Assembly (NCBI GenBank): GCA_020720805.1
Contig: DYNZ01000013.1
Coordinates: 1-55,471 of the forward strand
Direction: 5' to 3'
DNA: 55,471 nucleotides
Source: Leptospira biflexa
GTDB lineage: Bacteria > Spirochaetota > DYNZ01
The position numbers and the translations under genes are program-made. Below the pieces are notes generated by a model. The model had not been told where the DNA came from. It was given only the letters and a program-made list of their open reading frames with translations, and searched no databases. Position 1 is the stretch's first letter; every line of letters begins with the position of its first letter. Shown piece after piece: positions 1-8,028 of this stretch.

Positions 1-47
1 CGTAGTATACCAACGTCCTTTTGGCACAAAGTCCATTGCAAACAGTA
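1..47 (+). mobile_element. Right end of a type-A MITE-like element, cut by the window edge
   Basis: These bases match the right terminus of the elements at 13351-13621 and 27086-27589, ending in GCAAACAGTA and followed by TA. The first bases (AGTATACCAACG) reproduce the junction seen at 27544-27555, where a type-C element sits inside type A. So a C copy probably lies just outside the window, nested at the same site. The element ends 37 bases before the exbD start. A TTGGCA box (21-26) and a TATAAG box (46-51), 19 bases apart, could act as a weak promoter for exbD; the spacing is longer than ideal. Confidence 0.75.
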
Positions 48-84
48 TAAGCAATTTCAGGGAAAGGAATCCTCGGGCAGAAGT

Positions 85-519
85 ATGGATAGCGATATAG
101 GCACAGGAGAAATTCGGTCAATATTCAAACAGACATTGCGTCCCCGTTTACGCATGGATATCACTCCGCTTGTGGATATTGTTTTTTTGCTGGTGGCCTT
201 TTTTATGTTATCCAGCAGTTTAGGCAAGGATCAAACTCTTTTCGTTGATCTTCCCAAAGCAAAACAGAGCAAAACCTCGCCAGCAAGGGAGATCGTTATC
301 ACCGTAGATAGTCAGGGGCAGGTTTATCTGCACAACCAGAAACTCAGCGACAAGAATTACCAGACGCAACTCATCACAGAAATAAAAAAAATTGGCACTG
401 ATCGTCACATCATTATACGAGGGGATAAGAAATCCCCTTATGAGAAGATAGTGGGAATAATGGATACTCTATCGGAACAGGGGATAAAAAATTTTGCGTT
501 ATCTATACAAAGGCAATAA
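85..519 (+). CDS. exbD: ExbD/TolR family biopolymer transport protein
   Basis: 144 residues, the usual length for ExbD/TolR. There is a short cytoplasmic N-terminus, one membrane segment at about residues 28-47 and a periplasmic domain. The conserved membrane aspartate sits in TPLVDIVFLL (D31), the residue that in this family carries protons for energy transfer from the inner membrane to TonB- or Tol-type partners. An ExbB/TolQ partner is expected upstream, but the window begins inside a repeat element, so it cannot be seen. The start ATG at 85 has only a distant purine-rich stretch (61-69); M24 in the same frame has no better ribosome site. ExbD and TolR cannot be told apart here. Confidence 0.9.
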   Translation: MDSDIGTGEIRSIFKQTLRPRLRMDITPLVDIVFLLVAFFMLSSSLGKDQTLFVDLPKAKQSKTSPAREIVITVDSQGQVYLHNQKLSDKNYQTQLITEIKKIGTDRHIIIRGDKKSPYEKIVGIMDTLSEQGIKNFALSIQRQ

Positions 520-548
520 AAAAACTGGCCTGTCACAGCCAGTTTTTT
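519..548. terminator. Bidirectional rho-independent terminator between exbD and flaA2
   Basis: A perfect 11-bp stem (AAAAAACTGGC with GCCAGTTTTTT) encloses an 8-base loop. The T run on one strand and A run on the other let it terminate transcription from both exbD (which stops at 519) and the convergent flaA2 (which stops at 577). Confidence 0.85.
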
Positions 549-576
549 GAATTATATTAAAGGGTTACGGTAACGT

Positions 577-1398
577 TTACTTGTCAGGGGTTGTTCTGAC
601 GCGACCTTTAATCTTTTGAAGATGATCACCCCACTCAGTATTAATCTCCGCACCATCAAAATGTACATCAAAGCGGTTGGTCAACGTCTTTAACTGGTCA
701 AAGAAGAGATACACCGGTTCTGTGTTGGTGTGCGGGGTAGAGCGCACAATGAATTTGACAAATTTGAGTCCCTTGTGTTTTGGGAAGGAGGATACCTCTT
801 GCGGAACATCAACGGGAATGTCTGCAACCATCGGTCTCCAACCAACAAAATCAAGGTCTGCTCTCATGCGTCCATCTTCATCGCGATACCGAAAAAGAAC
901 CTTGTGGGTATTCCCTTTCCAGTCGCGAATATATCCTTCCAGAACATACTTCTTTCCCTGCGACATAACCCAAACAGATAATTTCTGTACAACACCCTTT
1001 AGAGGGACTGCGGGCCCGATAACCTCCTGTGTAACCGGATCCAAGGCGTCTTTTCCATCCTTTTCTTTAAGAATGGGAGGAAAGATGGTAACAAAATTGT
1101 ATCCTGGGTAACGGAATTGAAAACGAACGCCGTATACCTTTTTAGCTGGTGTATCGCCAAGGTCTCCTGGCTTGCCATCAACAACATTCTGATCCGCTCT
1201 GGAGTTCACAAAGGTGGGATCATAGGGAGTGGGAACGATCTTCCAGCCATTATCCTTCTCAAAGTCTTCAACAACTTCAGGCCGAAGCTGGTAAGCGGAG
1301 ACATCGTTACCAATGATTGTTTTGGTTTTTGCCTTAGTGTCTGTGCTACCGGTTATTGCGATAAACACGGCCAGAACCAGGCTGATAGTCCATTTCAT
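577..1398 (-). CDS. flaA2: Flagellar filament outer layer (sheath) protein FlaA2
   Basis: About 273 residues with an N-terminal signal peptide (MKWTISLVLAVFIAITG, cleavage near TKA). The body matches the spirochaete FlaA family: an early LRPEVVEDFEKDNGW motif, then VWVMSQGKKYVLEGYIRDW and FRYRDEDGRMRADLDFVGW. FlaA proteins coat the FlaB core of the periplasmic flagellum. The open frame extends upstream to 1467, but the start is set at 1398 because GAGG precedes that ATG by a normal spacing and the signal peptide begins there. It is the second gene of a two-gene unit, 62 bases after flaA1. The 1/2 numbering is by position and resemblance. Confidence 0.85.
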   Translation of the reverse strand: MKWTISLVLAVFIAITGSTDTKAKTKTIIGNDVSAYQLRPEVVEDFEKDNGWKIVPTPYDPTFVNSRADQNVVDGKPGDLGDTPAKKVYGVRFQFRYPGYNFVTIFPPILKEKDGKDALDPVTQEVIGPAVPLKGVVQKLSVWVMSQGKKYVLEGYIRDWKGNTHKVLFRYRDEDGRMRADLDFVGWRPMVADIPVDVPQEVSSFPKHKGLKFVKFIVRSTPHTNTEPVYLFFDQLKTLTNRFDVHFDGAEINTEWGDHLQKIKGRVRTTPDK

Positions 1399-1460
1399 AA
1401 TTAATCCTCGGCCAATCTTCAAATTATTATAGTATGCCATGAGTAAGCCCTCCTTTGCTC

Positions 1461-2417
1461 TCACCAAGTATCCAGAACTTCAGATCCATCATATTGATTT
1501 TCGGCAGTATCAGTCATAATGCTGAAGTTATCCAGATAAAAATAGAAGGTGCCTGGTGAATCAAATTGATCGCTTACCACATAGAAGGAGACAAAATGCA
1601 GGTTTTTATCCAAAAGTGCAAAGCGTGTGGACTGCGGCAGCCATCCTGGAATAGTAACAGTCATCCTTTTCCATCCGAAAAAGTCCATACGCCCCATTTT
1701 CAAAGTATGAAGTTTGCCACGGTAATCACGAACTTTGACAAACAAAGTGTGACGGTATTTGCGACCTAATGCCCAAACCCGGATCTCTTTTGCGCGACCT
1801 TTGATGATATATTCGTTTGGAGGGGCTACTTCCACGCGGTCAAATCCACGATCTTTGAAATAGCTTTTTACTCCAAGAATGTATTTGGTAGCAATAACTG
1901 CCAGCTCTTTATCATTGGTGCCAGCTGGGTTTGTATTTGCCGGAGGTGTTGTATTATTCAGCTTTGCAAATTTTTCAGCTGCCTCACGTCTTTTTTTGAA
2001 AGCGATTTCTCTGTATTGCTCTAAATCTTTTTTCTCTTCGTCATAGCTTTTATTGTCCGGTTTTCCTTCGAGTTTGCGAACCCTGGTCTCTCCTAAAGGG
2101 CTGGTTGCGCTTGCCCGCCAATCTTCGCAATTCTCAAAATCATTGAGCAATTCAAATTGGATACCCTCGCCGGACCGCTTCATGCCAAAATTTGCCCGTA
2201 TAATATCTTCCTCGGTCAATTTTGGCAAAGTATCCTTGTTATTTGAGCCAGTATTCGCTGGCGGTGTTGTTGTGTTTGTATTCGCCGGCTGGTTGCCTGG
2301 CTGATTTTGGGCGTTACTTGCTTGTGAACCAAGTAACCAGATTCCTGTGACCAAAGTAAAAATAGTCAGTAATAGATTTTTTATCTTCGGTCTATGCGTT
2401 AAATATATGTAACCCAT
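1461..2417 (-). CDS. flaA1: Flagellar filament outer layer protein FlaA1
   Basis: 318 residues. A signal peptide (about 1-36, ending SQASNAQ) is followed by a stretch rich in Pro, Thr and Asn (37-60), then FlaA-family blocks: FELLNDFENCEDW, IKGRAKEIRVWALGRKYRH, GRMDFFGWKRMTVTIPGW and FYFYLDNFSIMTD. A second Pro/Asn-rich stretch with a similar TPPANT motif interrupts the domain near residues 155-166. Ribosome site AGGAG lies 7 bases before the ATG. It precedes flaA2 on the same strand, so both sheath proteins are probably co-transcribed. Confidence 0.85.
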   Translation of the reverse strand: MGYIYLTHRPKIKNLLLTIFTLVTGIWLLGSQASNAQNQPGNQPANTNTTTPPANTGSNNKDTLPKLTEEDIIRANFGMKRSGEGIQFELLNDFENCEDWRASATSPLGETRVRKLEGKPDNKSYDEEKKDLEQYREIAFKKRREAAEKFAKLNNTTPPANTNPAGTNDKELAVIATKYILGVKSYFKDRGFDRVEVAPPNEYIIKGRAKEIRVWALGRKYRHTLFVKVRDYRGKLHTLKMGRMDFFGWKRMTVTIPGWLPQSTRFALLDKNLHFVSFYVVSDQFDSPGTFYFYLDNFSIMTDTAENQYDGSEVLDTW

Positions 2418-2561
2418 AGCGTAACTCCTTTAATATTCGGGGAAAGCTTTGCAACAGATAGATTTAGATCTATAAGAAAACGAGTAAACCCACTGTTTTT
2501 CCTATCCAGTGCAATGGATAGATTTTCCTTATTAATTTTCTCGGCATCTATACTCGAATAA

Positions 2562-2589
2562 TTTATGCTATCTACCAAAAACCTTTCAA
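2562..2589 (-). promoter_or_regulatory. Candidate sigma-70-type promoter of flaA1-flaA2
   Basis: Read on the minus strand, TTGAAA and CATAAA are separated by 16 bases, about 145 bases before flaA1. It is the best pair I see in the 426-base gap 2418-2843. A 6-bp inverted repeat (CTATCC 2502-2507, GGATAG 2516-2521) falls in the predicted leader. No clear sigma-28 flagellar promoter was found. Confidence 0.3.
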
Positions 2590-2690
2590 GAAACAAGGAA
2601 TATCAAAATTTCTAAAAAGCTATTGTATTGTCAGCAAAGTTCTTTTTTTGTGGAATTTTTCCAATATAGCAGACAGCCTATTCAAAGAGC

Positions 2691-2720
2691 TTGAAAAAAT
2701 CTACTCATTAATTTTATATA
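2691..2720 (+). promoter_or_regulatory. Candidate promoter of the PAS-CHAT-PilZ operon
   Basis: TTGAAA (2691-2696) and TATATA (2715-2720) are 18 bases apart, 124 bases upstream of the PAS gene, in the AT-rich divergent gap with flaA1. Confidence 0.35.
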
Positions 2721-2843
2721 CGGATTAGCATTGCAAAACCATCAATTACTTTTTTTTTCAAAAAAAAATCAGTTGTTTCGCAGAGTGAGCGGCTTTAGTG
2801 AACGATAGAGTGTTATCACAGGTCAGGATGCAGTAGGATTGCT

Positions 2844-3917
2844 ATGGATAAAAATGAGATACGGAAAAAACTGGAGTCCCTTTACAAGGATAGCTCCGAA
2901 GAGAGCGCTGAAGAGCGCTTAAAAAAGGAGTTTATGCTAGAGCCAGAACCGGATCTAACCTTCGTTGAGCAGAATATTGCCCAGCATGAGGAAGGCTTGA
3001 TATCGCTGGACGATTTGTTGAGCAAGAAAAGTGTTTCCGAATCCGTTGCCCCACAACTGGAGAAGCAGCCTTCAGAGTTAGCGCCGCTATCGATTCCTGC
3101 TCAGAAAAAGCCAGATCCCGCGAAATCCCCGAAGAGGGAGCAAAAGGGGGGAGACTTACCTCCGAATGTGTATGATCTTTTCTTGCGCACCTTTTACCAT
3201 TACCAGGCAGAATGGCTTCTGGTTCAGGAGAAGGGGATCTGGTTAGGCGTCCTTGCAAAAAAAATGGTGTTAACGCGGCTTGCGGAGATTGAAAATTTTA
3301 ATGATCCGTTCGTAAAAACCCTAAAAACAGAGGATCTTTTTTTTCCTGAAATATCTGAAGTGCTTGAAGTTCTGGTACGTCAAAAAGAGTTTCCGATTGT
3401 TGACGCTACAGGCCACTTTTATGACCACTTTTCTCGAGCTGCTTTTTTAGAGATGGCCGAGCTTTCCAAACTCCATTCTGGTCCTCTGCCTATGGTTATG
3501 AGCTCCATTTACAATGCGCGTACAGATAAGAAAATTAAAGATTCTGTTGAGAGTTTGCCCTCTAAACGGGAAAAAGTTGCACCAGCTCAAGTAACCGGCC
3601 AGAAAATTGATTGGTTTATATCCCTGCTTCTAGAGTCTGTTCCCTTTGGTCTGGCGGCTGTGGATATGCGGGGAAGGATAATATTTTTTAATCATCTATT
3701 TAAACAACTGCTATCGCAAAGCGCGGAGCTGGAAACGAAAAAAATTCTTCAAATAATCGAAGAGTTTGAAGCAATGATGAATCGTAAATTATCTGAAAAG
3801 CAGCAGATGCCCGGTGAGATTGTATGGCCTCCGTTTCGGATCACACTGCGTCTGGTGCCGATTCAAACTGAAAGAAAGACCGTGGGTTACCTCTGTCTGG
3901 CAGATGCTGGCGATTAA
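2844..3917 (+). CDS. PAS-domain protein with CBS-like middle region
   Basis: 357 residues, no signal peptide. Residues 1-100 are acidic, charged and probably disordered. Residues about 105-205 resemble a CBS-type sensor module (GVLAKKMVLTRLAEI ... LEVLVRQKEFPIVDATGHF), a tentative match. Residues about 255-357 look like a PAS fold (ESVPFGLAAVDMRGRIIFFN, then a C-terminal strand RLVPIQTERKTVGYLCLAD). No kinase, GGDEF or other output domain follows, so it may act through a partner protein. TAGGA precedes the ATG by 5 bases. It is first in a plus-strand series leading to the CHAT protease gene 119 bases on. Confidence 0.55.
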   Translation: MDKNEIRKKLESLYKDSSEESAEERLKKEFMLEPEPDLTFVEQNIAQHEEGLISLDDLLSKKSVSESVAPQLEKQPSELAPLSIPAQKKPDPAKSPKREQKGGDLPPNVYDLFLRTFYHYQAEWLLVQEKGIWLGVLAKKMVLTRLAEIENFNDPFVKTLKTEDLFFPEISEVLEVLVRQKEFPIVDATGHFYDHFSRAAFLEMAELSKLHSGPLPMVMSSIYNARTDKKIKDSVESLPSKREKVAPAQVTGQKIDWFISLLLESVPFGLAAVDMRGRIIFFNHLFKQLLSQSAELETKKILQIIEEFEAMMNRKLSEKQQMPGEIVWPPFRITLRLVPIQTERKTVGYLCLADAGD

Positions 3918-4036
3918 TCTTTTTTTCGCACTGTTTTTGGTATTTATCTGCTTTATTTATCAATCTCTAATAATCAGTGATATCGTAGAAACCTCCCATT
4001 GAATTATGGAATTTTATCTATGAAAAGAGACGCTAT

Positions 4037-5395
4037 ATGGTTAATTCATGCAAACACTGGATTTTGAATTTAAACAAATTGGATCAGAGGGGAGTGGTGC
4101 CAAGTAGCGGCTATGGAGTTTTTCCGCACTTTGGTTCTGAGCCGCAATTCGCTCGATACAATTTGGGTTTTATCCTCGACTCCAGCCATGCCTTACATGG
4201 GATTTTTTCCATGCAAACAACCGAAGGGGATTTGACCTACAGAACCATTCGGCGTTATCAGGCGCCTTTGCATCGGCAGCAGATGACATCCTCAGGACTG
4301 GCTGGCGTTCTAACCCGTTCCCTCCACGGGTCTGACGGTCACGGTTTTGGTTTGCTTAAAAGACATGAATTCAAAGCCATTCTCGAACTTCTCCATAAAG
4401 GCAATCAACCCAAAGAGAAGCCCCTGCAGATTAGCTCTATGATCCGTAATCACCATATGCGGGTTCTTGTGCACTCAGAGCGCCTTTCGACAGTTCTGAT
4501 TTTCGACATGGAACGTGACCTAGAGAATCTTTCCTATGCCGGCAGGTATATCCAGAGCATCAAGCAGGAGCTGCAGAGTTGTCAAAACTCGCCGCAGCAG
4601 TTCAAGGCCAGCTACCAGATGCTGCAGGAGCAGGCCAGATCTATCTCGGTATCTCTGTTTCAGGCGCAGGAACAGTGGAAGGCTTTTGATTCAGATAGCA
4701 TTGTGGTAACCAATTCGACGCACGGCCTGTTTCCCTGGGAATTAATCTACTATCAAGATCAGATTCTCTCTCTGGTGAAAAATTTTTCAAGAATGCATTA
4801 CTGGCCTATCCATATTTATGCGGCTGATCGTATAGCCCGTAAAAAGTACTCCATCAAATTGGCATTTCTCGACGCCCTGCATACCGAAAAATCGTACCAG
4901 GAGTGGCTAGAAATCTGTAACATAGGTCGGCTTTGCGGGGTGGAGGCAATGGAGTATATTCGCGTTGAGACCCCTGAAGATGTTCTGCGCGCAGCCAACC
5001 GTTTTTCGATCATCCATCTAGCTGGTCATGGCGAGATCCTGGACAATCAACTTTTGTTAAAACTGCCCAGAGCAACGTTGCCGTTGCATCCTCGAAATTT
5101 TTATATGCCATTGCCTTTACTTATGGTTGCCCATATCTGCGCTGCGGCAGGGAGCGCTGTGCTTCAAGATCCCTCATTTCCCGCGCATCACTTTCTGGTA
5201 CCGGATATTATGGTCAAAGATGGCAGCCAGCGAGCTTTCTTCCAGGCTTTCTATATGAATGTTTTTCAAAAAAATTCCATTGGTCAAAGCGTTCGTCTTG
5301 GTAGACAGGCATCCCTGCTGGGGAACGAAGATCCATTTGCTTTTGTCTATTATGGTAACGGGGATCTCTCTCTCAAATCCTATGCTTCTGTGTAA
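4037..5395 (+). CDS. CHAT-domain protease-like protein
   Basis: 452 residues. The C-terminal half matches a CHAT domain, a caspase-like peptidase of the clan CD fold: TNSTHGLFPWELIYY, then IIHLAGHG with the candidate catalytic His at 331, then MVAHICAAAGS with candidate Cys at 368, ending in FVYYGNGDL as such domains commonly do. The N-terminal 200 residues have no recognised domain and no TPR repeats, unlike many CHAT proteins. No gasdermin, TPR-CRISPR or other known substrate gene is adjacent. PilZ and PAS neighbours suggest a signalling setting, but the role is unknown. The start is weakly supported (GAGA before ATG). Confidence 0.7.
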   Translation: MVNSCKHWILNLNKLDQRGVVPSSGYGVFPHFGSEPQFARYNLGFILDSSHALHGIFSMQTTEGDLTYRTIRRYQAPLHRQQMTSSGLAGVLTRSLHGSDGHGFGLLKRHEFKAILELLHKGNQPKEKPLQISSMIRNHHMRVLVHSERLSTVLIFDMERDLENLSYAGRYIQSIKQELQSCQNSPQQFKASYQMLQEQARSISVSLFQAQEQWKAFDSDSIVVTNSTHGLFPWELIYYQDQILSLVKNFSRMHYWPIHIYAADRIARKKYSIKLAFLDALHTEKSYQEWLEICNIGRLCGVEAMEYIRVETPEDVLRAANRFSIIHLAGHGEILDNQLLLKLPRATLPLHPRNFYMPLPLLMVAHICAAAGSAVLQDPSFPAHHFLVPDIMVKDGSQRAFFQAFYMNVFQKNSIGQSVRLGRQASLLGNEDPFAFVYYGNGDLSLKSYASV

Positions 5396-5479
5396 GGTTT
5401 CCTGCTTGACACAGAGGGGTAATCGGTCATGGTTTACCTTGTGCGTTTTGACAGAAAAAATGTGCAGATTCCATGTTGA

Positions 5480-5881
5480 ATGATAGAATTCATGACCGCA
5501 AAAAAGCAGGAACATAACAAAAAAGAGATCTTTTCCTCAGCGTACTCTACCTACCCGGCTAACAAGCAAAAAAGGAAAAAGGCAAGGATTGCGGTTGACA
5601 TTGAAGGGCTATTAGAAATTTCTGGTCATCCTGCGTCGGATTGTCGCATAACGAGCCTCGGTCCGGGCGGTATGACTCTGGTTGTTCGGACAACCGTCTA
5701 TCTTGGCGATCTTGTAAATATACGTTTTGTGGTTGGCATGAGTCAGCTCAATATTGAATGTGAAGTTGTACGGACAACCGGCAAAGAGGTTGGTCTAAAA
5801 TTTCGATTGCTCTCTGATGAGGACGAGCAAAAAATTCAATCGTTAATCTACAAAGATGCCTTTTCCAGGCCGATCAAATAA
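5480..5881 (+). CDS. PilZ domain protein (c-di-GMP receptor)
   Basis: 133 residues. A basic N-terminal tail leads to the PilZ signature: the RxxxR motif in RKKARIAVD (about 33-37) and the downstream TSLGPGGM turn equivalent to (D/N)xSxxG. The second motif carries T in place of D/N. Beta-strand pattern and length fit a single-domain PilZ protein that binds c-di-GMP and passes the signal to a partner. Alternative start M6 is equally plausible, since neither has a strong ribosome site. It lies in the PAS-CHAT operon. Confidence 0.75.
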   Translation: MIEFMTAKKQEHNKKEIFSSAYSTYPANKQKRKKARIAVDIEGLLEISGHPASDCRITSLGPGGMTLVVRTTVYLGDLVNIRFVVGMSQLNIECEVVRTTGKEVGLKFRLLSDEDEQKIQSLIYKDAFSRPIK

Positions 5882-5936
5882 AGAGCGCTAAAGAAGAAAG
5901 AATTTTTTCCGTTATTATGTCTTTAAGGAGCCAGCT

Positions 5937-6209
5937 TTGAGAGAGAAAGTATTTTGCGCGAACTGCGCAAATTGTATTGTTATTCGTCAGTTTGACACAG
6001 AACCGGATAAATATGTGTTAAGAGTGAAATGCCTAAAGAAGAAATGGGTGAAGAGATCCGGCGAAGAAAAACTATACAAATATTTTACCGTTGGTCGCAG
6101 GGTTCAGGAAGACTGTACTGAATACGCTGAAATGGGCAACCTACTGCCATATATAAAAAATCTTCGCAAGGAACTCCCTATTAAGGATGAGGTTTACGCT
6201 CTGAAATAG
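5937..6209 (+). CDS. Small cysteine-rich protein, TTG start
   Basis: 90 residues, unknown family. The N-terminus carries CANCANC (C7, C10, C13), followed by C32 and a further Cys near 60. This would suit zinc or iron-sulfur binding, although no named zinc finger is recognised. Many Lys and Arg residues (LKKKWVKR) suggest nucleic acid or membrane contact. The start is TTG at 5937: AAGGAG (5925-5930) lies 6 bases before it, while the nearer ATG at 5916 runs into a stop within 8 codons. It sits 18 bases before the PTS gene in the same operon. Confidence 0.6.
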   Translation: MREKVFCANCANCIVIRQFDTEPDKYVLRVKCLKKKWVKRSGEEKLYKYFTVGRRVQEDCTEYAEMGNLLPYIKNLRKELPIKDEVYALK

Positions 6210-6227
6210 TAGAGCTGGAGGATTTGA

Positions 6228-6683
6228 GTGGCCCTGGCTGAACTATTGCAGGCGGAAGACATAATCGAGCTGAGTCCAGATAGCAAATGGACTCTTATCG
6301 ATCAGCTCATTCAATTTTTATTTGCAAGGAATAAAATAGAAGCCAGTCATCAGCAGGAGATCACTCGCCTTATACGCGAGCGAGAAGAGTCCATGTCCAC
6401 CGGTATCGGTGATGGTGTGGCTATCCCCCATTGTTCTTTTGCTGTTGTGGATACCCCGGTTCTGGTAATGGCAGTAATTCGTTCCGGAGTCGATTTTGCG
6501 GCTATTGACAACCAGCCTGTTTTTTTTATTATTCTCTTAATCGTACCAAAAAATAAATTTCAGACACACATCTCAACTTTAGCGGAAATTGCAAAACTGA
6601 TGAACCATAGCGATTTTCGGCAGCAATTGCTTGGCTGTCCCGATACCCAGGCTATGGCTAAGCTGATTCATGACCGCGGGTAG
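6228..6683 (+). CDS. ptsN: PTS EIIA type-2 (nitrogen/fructose-like) domain protein
   Basis: 151 residues. The fold and motif of fructose/mannitol-type EIIA are clear: MSTGIGDGVAIPHC, with H68 as the phosphorylation site, and LIVPKNKFQTHISTLAEIAKLM near the C-terminus. No EIIB or EIIC is linked, which favours a regulatory role like PtsN (EIIA-Ntr) over sugar uptake; the symbol is by similarity. It starts at GTG (6228) with GGAGG 6 bases upstream. The end overlaps hisD by 14 bases, implying coupled translation. Confidence 0.75.
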   Translation: MALAELLQAEDIIELSPDSKWTLIDQLIQFLFARNKIEASHQQEITRLIREREESMSTGIGDGVAIPHCSFAVVDTPVLVMAVIRSGVDFAAIDNQPVFFIILLIVPKNKFQTHISTLAEIAKLMNHSDFRQQLLGCPDTQAMAKLIHDRG

Positions 6684-7992
6684 GACTCCCTTGTTAAAGA
6701 TACGAAAATACCAACATCTCTCCATGAAAGAGCGGATGGAGATACTGCAGCGAAATCCGGTAAACTTAGCTGGTTCATTTGATCCTCAGGTAAGCTCCAT
6801 ATTGCGAAGTGTTCGAAGAGCGGGCGACCTTGCTGTGCAAAAGTACAATAAGCAGTGGGGTGGCGCACAATCGCATCCTTTACTCTATACAAAAGAAGAT
6901 TTTTTAAGAGCCTTGCAGAGGATCGATGATCCGGTTCGGGAAGCTTTGCGAGAAGCAGCCAAGGAGATTAGGCAGTTTCATCGGCATCAGGTTCGGAAGA
7001 ATATCCGGATGCAAAAAAACGGCAAGGAGTTGGGTGTTCGCTTTGTCCCTCATAAACGTGTTGCCGTGTATGTGCCAGGCGGGAAAGCTTTGTATCCATC
7101 GACTGTTTTAATGGGCGTAATTCCGGCAAGGCTGGCCGGTGTCTCGGAGGTTGTGGTGCTGAGTCCAGCCGCTGCGGATGGTTTGGTGCATGATGTCATT
7201 TTAGCTGCCTGCGCGCTGGCGGAGGCCGATGCTCTTTATGGTGCAGGCGGCGCTCAGTCTATTGGCGCGGCAGCATACGGAACTGCCGCACTGGCACCCG
7301 TAACGATGATCGTTGGGCCTGGAAATAATTTTGTAACAAGAGCGAAGTGGCAGGTTAACCAGGAAGACCGGGTCGCCATAGATTCTCCTGCCGGTCCTAG
7401 CGAGGTATTGATTCTGGCTGAAGCAGTTGTCTCGCCAGAATGGCTGGCTGCAGATCTCCTCAGTCAAGCGGAGCATGGATCTGATTCCATGGCCATATTA
7501 GCGACTGCGGATGAGTCTTTAGCCAATGATGTTGCCAAGGCAGTCGCAGAAAGGCTACGGCAAAAGTCGCGCCGTCTGGAACACAAGCTGAAATCGATTC
7601 AGGAGTATGGACATATTTTGCTATTTCCTTCGCTGGAAGAGATGATACACTTCAGCAACGATTTTGCGCCAGAGCACCTACAGATCATAACGAAGCGGGA
7701 TGATTATATTCTTGAAAGAATCGTTAATGCGGGATCTGTCTTCATTGGCCCCTATTCACCTGTTGCTGCCGGCGATTACTGTTCTGGTACGAACCATATT
7801 TTACCAACCTCTGGTATGGCTGGATTGTATTCAGGGTTAAACGTCGAAACATTTTACAAACGATTTACCTATCAAAAACTGGAGAAAAAAGGGTTGGCCA
7901 GACTCCGTTCAACAATCGATACTCTTTCCCAGACAGAGGGGTTAGATGAGGAACATGGGCGATCCGTACATATTCGATTTGATCCTAAATAG
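6670..7992 (+). CDS. hisD: Histidinol dehydrogenase
   Basis: 440 residues, the normal length. It catalyses the last two oxidation steps of histidine synthesis (histidinol to histidine, NAD+ and Zn dependent). Family blocks are all present: VAVYVPGGKALYPSTVLM, IVGPGNNFVTRAKWQV, DSPAGPSEVLI, zinc and active-site residues in SQAEHGSD (Q266, H269), FAPEHLQ (E335, H336) and AAGDYCSGTNH (D369). The ATG at 6670 lies inside the EIIA gene; a TTG at 6691 preceded by TAGGA is an alternative start. It is the only histidine gene in the window, which is unusual because hisD commonly sits with other his genes. Confidence 0.95.
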   Translation: MTAGRTPLLKIRKYQHLSMKERMEILQRNPVNLAGSFDPQVSSILRSVRRAGDLAVQKYNKQWGGAQSHPLLYTKEDFLRALQRIDDPVREALREAAKEIRQFHRHQVRKNIRMQKNGKELGVRFVPHKRVAVYVPGGKALYPSTVLMGVIPARLAGVSEVVVLSPAAADGLVHDVILAACALAEADALYGAGGAQSIGAAAYGTAALAPVTMIVGPGNNFVTRAKWQVNQEDRVAIDSPAGPSEVLILAEAVVSPEWLAADLLSQAEHGSDSMAILATADESLANDVAKAVAERLRQKSRRLEHKLKSIQEYGHILLFPSLEEMIHFSNDFAPEHLQIITKRDDYILERIVNAGSVFIGPYSPVAAGDYCSGTNHILPTSGMAGLYSGLNVETFYKRFTYQKLEKKGLARLRSTIDTLSQTEGLDEEHGRSVHIRFDPK

Positions 7993-8028
7993 GCTGATCT
8001 TTTTCCTGCGACGGTCATCCGGCATACT

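Noticed and set aside
2399-2596. 65-codon open frame upstream of flaA1
   Set aside because: It overlaps the flaA1 start region, has no ribosome site and its sequence does not look like protein.
2541-2600. TATACTCG sequence before flaA1 as a fourth type-B element
   Set aside because: Only about 10 bases match and neither the interior nor the other end of a B element is recognisable.
3814-4002. 62-codon open frame with a hydrophobic C-terminus after the PAS gene
   Set aside because: Mostly an out-of-frame read of the PAS gene's end; no ribosome site.
5403-5480. Two TTGACA-like boxes before the PilZ gene
   Set aside because: No good -10 box at proper spacing; the gene is probably read from the upstream operon.
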